The position numbers were made by a program, and so were the translations under genes. A stretch of 64,000 nucleotides of DNA from Bacteroidia bacterium. Its GTDB lineage: Bacteria > Bacteroidota > Bacteroidia > UKL13-3. Position 1 is the first letter of the stretch; the number at the start of each line of letters is the position of its first letter. The notes beneath the pieces are model-generated. The model was not told the origin of the DNA. It made no database searches and was given only the letters and a program-made list of their open reading frames with translations. The DNA lies in NCBI GenBank assembly GCA_021740845.1, contig JAIOYZ010000002.1, forward strand, positions 62,001 to 126,000. Direction: 5' to 3'. Below are positions 45,253 to 53,452 of this stretch, in pieces.

Positions 45253-46239
45253 ATGAGGTTCTTTTCTATATTCTTTTTTATTTTAGCAAGTATTAATGGC
45301 TTTTCGCAATTTGCTCCACAGGTTGGTATCGCTGGGTCTAAGGCAATTCATAGAGACAGTTTAATAATAAGTAAATGGGCAAATGGGGCAGAAATAGAAA
45401 TTGGTTGGCAAGATATTTCAGATACACTCTTAGGTAAGGTTTCGGTAGGGGATAGCAGTTCAATAATTGGAATAGCTGGAAATGGAATACTCAGTTTAGG
45501 TGATGGTGGAATAGCAACCTTAAGTTTCCCAAATTTGATAAGCAATGGCCCAGGACCAGATTTTGTAGTATTTGAAAATGGATTTAAATTTGGGAATGAC
45601 TCGGTATTTTTAGAGTTAGCATTTGTGGAAGTTAGCTCAGATGGAATCCATTTTGTTCGTTTTCCTGCAACTAGTTTAACAGATACATTGGTTCAAACCG
45701 GCCCCTTTGGACATACCCAAGCAAGTAAAATTAATAACCTTGCAGGGAAATATATTGCACCATACGGTACTCCTTTTGATTTAGAAGAATTGAAGGATTC
45801 CTCTGATTTAGATATTAATTCTATTCAATATGTTCGAATTATTGATGTGATTGGGTCTTTGAATAATGATTTTTCTAGCCTAGATTTTATTGGAAATAAA
45901 ATAAACGATCCTTGGCCAACCCCTTTTCCATCTAGTGGTTTTGATTTAGATGCAGTGGGTTTAATAAATTATCAAATTCCATCCTCACTTGAAGCCTTGA
46001 AATTAGATATTGGATTAATTTACCCTAATCCAATTAAAGTGAATTCCATCCTAAATTTGGGCTTTGAGTTTTCCGAATGCAACTATTCCATTATTAATAT
46101 TTTTGGGGAATTGGTTCAAACCGGAATTCTTTATAAAGACAACCTAAAGATTAATGGACCAGATAAACCTGGGATTTACTTTTTGAATATTTTGAAAGGA
46201 AATGCCAATAGGATGGTTAAATTAATTGTGGAGCCCTAA
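45253..46239 (+). CDS. Secreted surface protein with T9SS sorting domain
   Basis: The protein is 328 aa. It has a signal peptide (FFSIFFFILASINGFS). The body is beta-rich, with GPGPDFVVFENGF, LAFVEVSSDGIHFVRFPATS and GFDLDAVGLINY, a pattern I associate with Bacteroidota cell-surface proteins of unknown function. The C-terminal 75 residues form a sorting domain (GLIYPNPIKVNSI ... GIYFLNILKGNANRMVKLIV). It is co-transcribed with a Cys-rich gene through a one-base overlap. Function unknown. Confidence 0.78.
   Translation: MRFFSIFFFILASINGFSQFAPQVGIAGSKAIHRDSLIISKWANGAEIEIGWQDISDTLLGKVSVGDSSSIIGIAGNGILSLGDGGIATLSFPNLISNGPGPDFVVFENGFKFGNDSVFLELAFVEVSSDGIHFVRFPATSLTDTLVQTGPFGHTQASKINNLAGKYIAPYGTPFDLEELKDSSDLDINSIQYVRIIDVIGSLNNDFSSLDFIGNKINDPWPTPFPSSGFDLDAVGLINYQIPSSLEALKLDIGLIYPNPIKVNSILNLGFEFSECNYSIINIFGELVQTGILYKDNLKINGPDKPGIYFLNILKGNANRMVKLIVEP
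45690..45699 (+). repeat. Dispersed motif GGTTCAAACC, exact copy 14
   Basis: It is inside the surface-protein gene, read as Val-Gln-Thr-Gly. Confidence 0.85.
46113..46122 (+). repeat. Dispersed motif GGTTCAAACC, exact copy 15
   Basis: It is inside the same gene's sorting domain, again read as Val-Gln-Thr-Gly. Confidence 0.85.
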
Positions 46240-46430
46240 TGAAAAAAACTTGTCCAAATTGCAAGAACGAATTCACATGTAAACAAGATGATATCGTTAA
46301 TTGTGATTGCTATTTAATATCAATCGATTCTGTAAGAAGAGAATTTCTTAGGAAAAATTTTGTTGGTTGTTTATGTAAAGATTGCTTGCGAATAACTTTA
46401 GAAAAAGAATTTATCACCGAAAACCAATAA
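46239..46430 (+). CDS. Cysteine-rich CWC-family small protein
   Basis: The protein is 63 aa with seven Cys (CPNCKNEFTCKQDDIVNCDC, then GCLCKDCL), fitting the cysteine-rich CWC family, and is likely to bind zinc or another metal. The ATG overlaps the upstream stop as TAATG, so translation is coupled to the T9SS surface protein. It has no signal peptide and is cytoplasmic. Function unknown. Confidence 0.78.
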   Translation: MKKTCPNCKNEFTCKQDDIVNCDCYLISIDSVRREFLRKNFVGCLCKDCLRITLEKEFITENQ

Positions 46431-46515
46431 CTACACGATAATTTCTTTCCTTTCTAATTTTAAGAAAATTGATATTTGTCTTACCTAATCCATTCTTTTT
46501 TTAAGAAGAATTATT

Positions 46516-49500
46516 TTATTGAATAATAATTTTTCGTGTAATACTTATTCCTGATTTTAATTCCATTTGCAGTAAATAATTCCCTTGTTTCAAATCCGAA
46601 ACTTTTAAAATTATTTCTTCTAAATCAACAGGTTGTTGAATTATTTTCCTGCCTAAAATATCTATTATACAGATAGAATTAATTTGATTTTTAGGGTTAA
46701 GAATAGTAATTATATCGCTGGTAGGATTTGGAAATACCTTTATTCCTAAGTCGTTAATTTCATTTATGCCATTTAAATTTGTAACATTTACTTCTAAGCT
46801 ACCAGTATCACTGGCACAAGAGAATTTATTGATATCTATAACTTGTATAACAAACTTGTCGCTTGTAACCCAACTAATTTGTGCAAAAGAATCTGAACTT
46901 GTAAATACACTTAATCCTTTAATAATCCATTTATAAACAGAATCGGTTTTATGGTTAATTGTATAGGTATATGGATTATTCTTAATATCAGGTAAAATAT
47001 TTCCAGAAATAATTGGCTTCAGAGGTTTTGGGTTGAAGTTTAAATGAATTGTTTCAGAGGTATCGAAACAACCAAATTCATTTCTAATCCAAAGTCTAAA
47101 ATTCCCAGTTTCTTTGATAATTAAATTTGAACTATTTGCGCCAAAAAGGTTGTTATTTCCTTTTTGCCACTGGTAAAAATTTGTTGAGCTAGGATTAGCG
47201 CTAATAAACTCAATGCTATCACCAGTGCAAAATATACTTTGAGAATTTCCAATTATAGTAGCATTTGGTTTAGGATTAACAATTAGATTTATTATTGGGG
47301 AAGTATCAGAACAACCGTAAGAATTTAATTGTGCCACCCTATAACTGCCAGAATTTTTAGCCCATAAACTATTTAAGGTGTCTTTTGAATTTTGATTTAC
47401 ATAAAGCCATTGAACTTTTGTACCAATAAGTGGAATTGTTTTTAGCTCTAAACTATCACCAAAACAAAAGGTAGTAAAACCATTAGCAACAAATTCTGCA
47501 ATAGGAACTGTGTTAACAAAAACCATATTAAATACAGAATCCTTACAGCCGTAAGCATTTTCCCTAATTAATTTAACATTATAATTGCCCTCCAATGGGT
47601 AGTTCTTAATCATTTGGGACGAAAATCCTTGTTGTGACAAACCATCGCCAAACCGCCAAATACGCGATATAATGGAATCGGTTTCGGTACTAAAATCCTC
47701 GAAAATAAAGTTATTACTATTTGCACATTGGGATTGAGAATTTACTCCAAAATCTTTGTCAGGATTAGGATTAACCTCAACATAAATAAAATTTGAACTA
47801 TCATAATCGCCACCTGAAGTGACAAGCCTTTTCAACCAATAACTGGATTGATTTCCAGCAGGCAAATAGTTTATTTGATTATTAATTCCAGGAGCGATAA
47901 AAAATCCAGAATTACCAGATAGGTATGATATAAGCCAAGAATAAGCATATGTACCTGAGCCACCTAGTGGATTAGACCCTTGAACCAAGGAAGGAGTACC
48001 TCCATTGCAAATTTTCTGATTTGCGGAAATGGAATTACTATTAATTGGAATTAGATTACCGTTGCCAGTTAGAGAAAGAATAAATGCATCATCGGTTCCG
48101 CCTAAATAGGGTTGATAAACTCCAGAAGTTGCAAAACCTGAGGTTGAATTTGTAATTCCAGTAACCAATATATAATTGTTTTTTCCAATTGCAATTCCAT
48201 TACCATAATCCTCAAAATTACCGCCATAATAAGAACCCCAAATTCTAAAACCACTTGTATCAAATTTGGATATAAAAATATCTTTATCTCCACTTATTGT
48301 AGTCTTAAAAGCTTGTGGAGATGAAATTCCATAGGAAGACTCAGAAAAACCAAGCATGCAAATATTGCCAAATTCATCAAGAACCACCGCAGATCCATAA
48401 TCATTTTGAAGGCCTCCATAATAGGTTGACCATTTTCTATTTCCAGTCGAATCAAATGCAGCTAAATATGCATCATTGTCGCCAGCATAATACTGCTGAT
48501 GTGCTCCAAATGTTGAAATATTAGAACTAGATTTGGTTGACCCTACCCAATAAATCTCTCCTAATTGACCTATGGCAATTGCTCTTCCATCTTCATTGCC
48601 TTCACCTCCAAAATAAGTACCCCAAACTCGTAGTCCATCTGCATTAAATTTCACCAAAAAAGCATCGTAAGTAAACCCTGAACCTGTTAAATAAGATTGA
48701 TATGTTCCTGTGGAAGCTATTCCAGAAGAGGAGGAGGTAAAGCCTGTTACGAAAACACTCCCATAAATATCAGTTTTAATTCCATTACCAAATTCATTTT
48801 GGTTCCCCCCTAAATAAGTTGCCCAAAATAAATCGCCCGAGGAATTAAACTTAGCCAAAATACAATCATGACCTCCAGCAAAAGTATTTTGGTGTGCGCC
48901 AATTGTTGCAATTCCAGAATCAGAACTCGAGTATCCAAAAATATAAATATTATCATATTGATCACTAGCAATTCCATTGCCGTAATCATCAACATTTCCA
49001 CCAAAATAACTTGCCCAAATTCGAGTTCCATTGGAATTGAATTTTGCCAAAAATGCATCTGTATATCCACTAAGATAGGGCTTAAAAGATCCCGTTGTGG
49101 ATATGCCAGCATTCGAACCTGTTGAGCCAGAAATAACAATAAAACCTTGTTTCGTTATTTCTAAATCGTAACAATAATCATTATCGCTGCCTCCATAATA
49201 GGTAGCCCAAATTAATTGGCCGTCTAGTCCAACTTTTATTATAAACCCATCATTATTCCCACTATAGGTTGTTTGAAAAGCTCCAGCTGTGGCGATACCA
49301 GAGGTAGAATATGTATATCCAGATATAAAACTATTACCAGATGAGTCTATTTTAATACTATTTCCATTTTCATAAGCAGAACCTCCAAAATATGTTGCCC
49401 AAGGGCTAGGGTCAATTACCAATTCATTTTGCGAAGAAAATTCTTTGCAATCAAAACCAAAGGTATTTTCATCAATTAGTTTAAAAAATACATCTGTTTT

Positions 49501-50175
49501 GGTTTGACCCAATTCAGTGTCAATAAAATAACTTAATGGGATTTTTTCGGTGATTTTCCCTAATGATGTTTGAATTTCAATTTCATTTCCCTCGTTTATA
49601 AATAGATTAATTGCGCCCTTTATTCTAAATTTTAGATTGCTCAAATTAGCACCAGGATGTAAAATAATATTATATTTAAAAGTAGGCGACTCTATAAATT
49701 CTATGTCGATTTTTGGGTAAATATTTTTATAAATAATCCTGCCAAAATGAGGGATGTTTTCAAATCCTTTAGTAGGAGTATATTCATTGTAAAAGTTTAA
49801 TTTACTAGGTAATTCATAACCTTCAATGATTTCCATGTTTTGGTTTGAACCAACAAATTCAATTTCAATTCTATGGCTAGTTATATGAATTTCTTTTTCA
49901 GTTGATTTGGTTCTGTTACTTTGAATTGATTTTATCTCCTTACCAAATTTTATTTCAGTTACTTCATAGTTAAAGCCTTGTGGAGTAAGATGTACCTTTA
50001 TATTTCTTTGGTTCAACAAATACAAAACATTAGCATTTTGTTTTCTGTTTTGATCCAAAATTTGACCCGAATTCTTAACAAAACCCAAATCGCGAGAAAT
50101 TGGGACTTCTTTCGTAAATGCCAAACTTCCTTTTATTAATAGAAGAATGATGCACAAAATTCGAGTAGGGTACAT
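46516..50175 (-). CDS. Large SBBP-repeat/PKD surface protein with T9SS sorting domain
   Basis: The protein is 1219 aa. It has a signal peptide, then an N-terminal domain (DLGFVKNSGQILDQN to about residue 255) like that preceding SBBP repeats in other Bacteroidota. Seven repeats of about 64 residues follow, each starting W(A/G/S)(T/S)Y(F/Y/L)GG and ending F(N/D)xxG, consistent with a seven-bladed beta-propeller. Beyond about 710 come PKD/Ig-like domains (FIFEDFSTETDSIISRIWRF) and a C-terminal sorting domain (IKVFPNPTSDIITILNPKNQ). It is probably a secreted adhesin or matrix protein; ligand unknown. It is monocistronic. Confidence 0.88.
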   Translation of the reverse strand: MYPTRILCIILLLIKGSLAFTKEVPISRDLGFVKNSGQILDQNRKQNANVLYLLNQRNIKVHLTPQGFNYEVTEIKFGKEIKSIQSNRTKSTEKEIHITSHRIEIEFVGSNQNMEIIEGYELPSKLNFYNEYTPTKGFENIPHFGRIIYKNIYPKIDIEFIESPTFKYNIILHPGANLSNLKFRIKGAINLFINEGNEIEIQTSLGKITEKIPLSYFIDTELGQTKTDVFFKLIDENTFGFDCKEFSSQNELVIDPSPWATYFGGSAYENGNSIKIDSSGNSFISGYTYSTSGIATAGAFQTTYSGNNDGFIIKVGLDGQLIWATYYGGSDNDYCYDLEITKQGFIVISGSTGSNAGISTTGSFKPYLSGYTDAFLAKFNSNGTRIWASYFGGNVDDYGNGIASDQYDNIYIFGYSSSDSGIATIGAHQNTFAGGHDCILAKFNSSGDLFWATYLGGNQNEFGNGIKTDIYGSVFVTGFTSSSSGIASTGTYQSYLTGSGFTYDAFLVKFNADGLRVWGTYFGGEGNEDGRAIAIGQLGEIYWVGSTKSSSNISTFGAHQQYYAGDNDAYLAAFDSTGNRKWSTYYGGLQNDYGSAVVLDEFGNICMLGFSESSYGISSPQAFKTTISGDKDIFISKFDTSGFRIWGSYYGGNFEDYGNGIAIGKNNYILVTGITNSTSGFATSGVYQPYLGGTDDAFILSLTGNGNLIPINSNSISANQKICNGGTPSLVQGSNPLGGSGTYAYSWLISYLSGNSGFFIAPGINNQINYLPAGNQSSYWLKRLVTSGGDYDSSNFIYVEVNPNPDKDFGVNSQSQCANSNNFIFEDFSTETDSIISRIWRFGDGLSQQGFSSQMIKNYPLEGNYNVKLIRENAYGCKDSVFNMVFVNTVPIAEFVANGFTTFCFGDSLELKTIPLIGTKVQWLYVNQNSKDTLNSLWAKNSGSYRVAQLNSYGCSDTSPIINLIVNPKPNATIIGNSQSIFCTGDSIEFISANPSSTNFYQWQKGNNNLFGANSSNLIIKETGNFRLWIRNEFGCFDTSETIHLNFNPKPLKPIISGNILPDIKNNPYTYTINHKTDSVYKWIIKGLSVFTSSDSFAQISWVTSDKFVIQVIDINKFSCASDTGSLEVNVTNLNGINEINDLGIKVFPNPTSDIITILNPKNQINSICIIDILGRKIIQQPVDLEEIILKVSDLKQGNYLLQMELKSGISITRKIIIQ
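49842..49851 (-). repeat. Dispersed motif GGTTCAAACC, exact copy 16
   Basis: It is in the N-terminal domain of the SBBP gene; in the coding frame it reads Gly-Ser-Asn. Confidence 0.85.
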
Positions 50176-50305
50176 AAGTTTTAGTCAATATTAACTTAAA
50201 GTAAAAGTAGTTAAAAAAATATTAAAAAAACAAGCGTGTATTAAATGATTTTTGTGATTAGGTAAAACAGGAATAAAACTGATATTTGTTTTTATCAAAT
50301 TCTTA

Positions 50306-51622
50306 ATGACAAGTAAATATTTAACTTTAGTAAACTATATTTTTGGGGTAAAACCAGAAACGGAAATTAGGACTAAACTATTTTTAGTCATTTCTTTCTT
50401 ACTAAGTATAGGAGGGGTAATTGCTGAACTCGGAAATTTATTTATGGAATTACCTTCTAAACTATTAATTCAAACTTTCGTAATGGTTGTTTTTGTTATT
50501 CTATTACATATTTATGTAAGGATTAGTGGCAAAACAAACGTATTATTAATCTCTCTATTTATATTAATATCTGTATTATTCATAATGCTTATTTGGCCAC
50601 AAAATGGAGGTTTTGAAGGCCCAATTTTGTATTATTTTTTTATAATCCCTTTTTCAATAGCATTTTTCTTGAAAAGGAAGGATGCCTATTTTGCCTTTTC
50701 AATTTTAATAGGAATAATAACTCTTTTTGTGATTTATTATCATAGACATCCAAACGAAATTATTCCATATAAATCAGCAGATTTTCAAATTATTGATAAT
50801 TTAATATCTCTGTTTTTAACAGGTTGGATTTCAATGGAAATATCAATGTATTATAGAGACCAACAATTAGAAAGTCAGAATCAATTACAAAAGAAGAACG
50901 AATTAATTGAACTTCAAATTAAGGCACTTCAGGATTTGGATAAACACAAGAATTCGGTATTTGCATTACTTTCACATGATATTAATGCTCCAATTAACAA
51001 TGCAACCTCAGTGTTCAATTTGTTAAAAGATGGTGGTTTAACAGAGGAAGAAAAAAAGAAATTTGTAATTGCTTCAGCAGAAAATTTAAATGAAATCTCT
51101 TCTCAGGTGGGAAATATCTTATTTTGGGCGAAATCTCAAATGAATGGAATTGAAATCACCAAAACTAATTTTAATGTTGAGAAGGAAATTAATGAGATAA
51201 TATTAAATGAATCGCATGCAGTTCAGTCAAAGAGCATTTTAATACAAACAAGTATTGCGTATAATTTATATGCCTATGGCGATGTAGAGTTATTTAAAAT
51301 TGTATTTAGAAATTTATTAATTAACGCTATAAAATTCTCATTCAAGAAATCAATTGTAACGGTGGTTGGCGGAGTTAATTCATTAGGAGAAGTTGAAATT
51401 GAAGTGGCAGATGAAGGAACTGGAATCTCATTAATTAACCAAGATTCAATTTTTAAAGGAACCAATAGTACTCAGGGCACAAATAATGAAAAAGGAAATG
51501 GCCTTGGTTTAAAACTTTGTAAATTATTTACCGAAACCAATGGAGGAAGTATTGAGTTTAGAAGTAATGAGAATAAAGGTAGCAATTTCATTTTCACAAT
51601 TCCCAAAGGTAAAAACGCTTAG
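50306..51622 (+). CDS. Membrane-bound sensor histidine kinase
   Basis: The protein is 438 aa. Six transmembrane helices span about residues 25-190, followed by a coiled coil (QLESQNQLQKKNELIELQIK), an H-box FALLSHDINAPINNATSVFN and the HATPase domain (FRNLLINAIKFSF N box, VADEGTGISL G1, GNGLGLKLCKLF G2). It autophosphorylates and signals to a response regulator that is not adjacent, so it is an orphan kinase. The membrane domain has short loops, so it may sense lipids or membrane state (inference). Confidence 0.92.
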   Translation: MTSKYLTLVNYIFGVKPETEIRTKLFLVISFLLSIGGVIAELGNLFMELPSKLLIQTFVMVVFVILLHIYVRISGKTNVLLISLFILISVLFIMLIWPQNGGFEGPILYYFFIIPFSIAFFLKRKDAYFAFSILIGIITLFVIYYHRHPNEIIPYKSADFQIIDNLISLFLTGWISMEISMYYRDQQLESQNQLQKKNELIELQIKALQDLDKHKNSVFALLSHDINAPINNATSVFNLLKDGGLTEEEKKKFVIASAENLNEISSQVGNILFWAKSQMNGIEITKTNFNVEKEINEIILNESHAVQSKSILIQTSIAYNLYAYGDVELFKIVFRNLLINAIKFSFKKSIVTVVGGVNSLGEVEIEVADEGTGISLINQDSIFKGTNSTQGTNNEKGNGLGLKLCKLFTETNGGSIEFRSNENKGSNFIFTIPKGKNA

Positions 51623-51774
51623 TTTTATTGCCCGTAAAATTGCATGGTTTTAATGTTACATAATTAATATTATGTTAAATAGAATGGAGCAAATACCAAA
51701 TATAACAGTATAAATATCAACCCATTAATAATTATGTAAATATTTGAACGCTACTCCTATGAGGAATTTAACAA

Positions 51775-51806
51775 AAAAGCCCCCAACCTATTGGCTGGGG
51801 GCTTTT
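51775..51806. terminator. Terminator between sensor kinase and TPR protein genes
   Basis: The 11-bp stem AAAAGCCCCCA/TGGGGGCTTTT lies between convergent genes, ending 19 bp before the TPR gene stop and 153 bp after the kinase stop. Confidence 0.88.
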
Positions 51807-51824
51807 AAAAAATCTAATTAGATA

Positions 51825-53210
51825 TTATTCATATAAATCTCTTTTCTTTTTTGTTTCCATGGTCATCTTCTCATCCCCTAGATTAGCGTACACTTGTTGC
51901 ATGCTATACAAAATGTCTCTCATGTAAGAATACTTTTCTTTCTTTTTATCAGCGGTATCTTCAGATTTAGCTTCTGCTATTTCTAAAGCTTGTTTAAAAT
52001 ATCCTAATGCAGTTGTTAAAATTTCATCCTTTTGCTTTTTCAAAGGATTATACTTTTTGTCGTATTCAGTCATTGGCAAATTACTAGGTATTGCGTTCAT
52101 TTTCTCAACCAATTCGGTGGTTTTGTTATTTGTTAATGCGCCTAAATTGTAATAAGCATCAATATAATCTGGGTTCAACTTAACTACATTTAAGTAATCA
52201 ACTTCTGCCTTTGCCGAATAATCTTTGCTAGACTTAAATTGTTCATCGGCTATTTTTTGGTAATTAGCTGCTGAAGCAAGCAAGGCTGTTTTCTTTGCAG
52301 CTACTTTTTCTGAGCTTGCTTTTCTTTTAATAGTAGAAACTGTATCTCTTGTGTGCTTTGCTTTTTTTGCAGCATCATTTGAGAAATTATCAAATACACT
52401 TCCTCTTACATATAATAATGTAATATCATCTGGGTTGTTTTCTAATGCTCCATTCAATTTATCCAATAAAATATCTTGGCGACCCATGCTTAAATAAATG
52501 TTAAGCTCCTGATTAATTAGGTCTTTTTCGGTTGGATATTTAATTCTAGCATTATCCATTACAGATAAAGCCGTAGTAGTATCCTGTTCCTCCAAATGGA
52601 TATTTACCATTTGCATATATATTAAATGGTCATCATAATTTAAGTCCATCAATTTTTGCAAATACACCTTCGCATTTTTGTTGTCGTTAGATTGAATAGC
52701 CGCATAAGCCATATATAAATAAATGTTCTTTTCAGATAAATTATTCTTTTTCAAATCCTCATTTTTATCATATGGGATAACATCTAAAACCATTTGGTAA
52801 TATTTGATAGACTTTTGAAATTCTTTATTTTCATATGCCGCAATTCCTTTATTAAAGCACATAAATGCACTATTTAAAATCGCTTGGTCTTTGCAATAAA
52901 ACTCATATCTCTTTTTTGCATCAAACTCAATGCATTTCTTGCAACCGTCAAAGAATTTTTCTGCTAAATCCGTATCTACTAATTTTTCATACGCTGGATT
53001 TCTATAAATGGTATCCAAAATGGCAACATAATAATACCATGCCTTGGCATCCATTTTTGTTTCATCATTTACAATTGCAGTTTCAATAGATTTTTTGGCG
53101 TCTTCTAGCTCACCGTTTCTTAGATAAATAGCGGCACTTTCAACATTGCTCTTTTGTGCAAAAGCTTGCAAACTTAAAATTGCAAAGCCAGCTAACAATA
53201 ATCTTTTCAT
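51825..53210 (-). CDS. Secreted TPR-repeat protein
   Basis: The protein is 461 aa. It has a signal peptide (LLLAGFAILSLQAFAQ) and at least six TPR-like helix pairs, interrupted by a Lys/Ala-rich coiled segment (about 290-330: AAKKAKHTRDTVSTIKRKAS) and ended by YAEKMTME-type charged helices. It is periplasmic and probably a scaffold; no catalytic motif is seen. It lies downstream of the M16 peptidase gene on the same strand but is separated by 243 bp with a weak terminator. Confidence 0.82.
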   Translation of the reverse strand: MKRLLLAGFAILSLQAFAQKSNVESAAIYLRNGELEDAKKSIETAIVNDETKMDAKAWYYYVAILDTIYRNPAYEKLVDTDLAEKFFDGCKKCIEFDAKKRYEFYCKDQAILNSAFMCFNKGIAAYENKEFQKSIKYYQMVLDVIPYDKNEDLKKNNLSEKNIYLYMAYAAIQSNDNKNAKVYLQKLMDLNYDDHLIYMQMVNIHLEEQDTTTALSVMDNARIKYPTEKDLINQELNIYLSMGRQDILLDKLNGALENNPDDITLLYVRGSVFDNFSNDAAKKAKHTRDTVSTIKRKASSEKVAAKKTALLASAANYQKIADEQFKSSKDYSAKAEVDYLNVVKLNPDYIDAYYNLGALTNNKTTELVEKMNAIPSNLPMTEYDKKYNPLKKQKDEILTTALGYFKQALEIAEAKSEDTADKKKEKYSYMRDILYSMQQVYANLGDEKMTMETKKKRDLYE

Positions 53211-53374
53211 CAGATATGGGTTTAAATAGTTAATGGGTTGTTTTAAAATTATCTTTAAACAAATTTTAGTTTAATTATTAATAAGTCAACAAATTTCTAA
53301 ATTGGTTTCACAACCCCAATTTAGCACAATTATAAGTCAAATTTTTATGGGGTTCAAGTTATATAGTAAATTTC

Positions 53375-53384
53375 GGTTTGAACC
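53375..53384 (-). repeat. Dispersed motif GGTTCAAACC, exact copy 17
   Basis: It is intergenic, between the M16 peptidase and TPR genes. Plus strand TTTCGGTTTGAACCAAA is the full consensus. Confidence 0.88.
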
Positions 53385-53406
53385 AAACTTTGCAAGTAAT
53401 ATACCA

Positions 53407-53441
53407 AAAAAAAAGCCCCCGAAAATTCGGAGACTTTTTCT
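53407..53441 (-). terminator. Imperfect hairpin, possible terminator after the M16 gene
   Basis: The 12-bp stem AAAAGCCCCCGA/TCGGAGACTTTT with A-C mismatches and an A-rich/T-rich frame lies 12-46 bp past the M16 stop. Confidence 0.45.
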
Positions 53442-53452
53442 AAAATCAATTA

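Noticed and set aside
48102-49139. Open frames on both strands inside the SBBP gene
   Set aside because: They arise from the repeated 64-residue units and show no independent features.
51658-51675. ACATAAT/ATTATGT hairpin after the sensor kinase gene
   Set aside because: A 7-bp AT-only stem without T-run; expected by chance in such AT-rich DNA. The real terminator is at 51775-51806.
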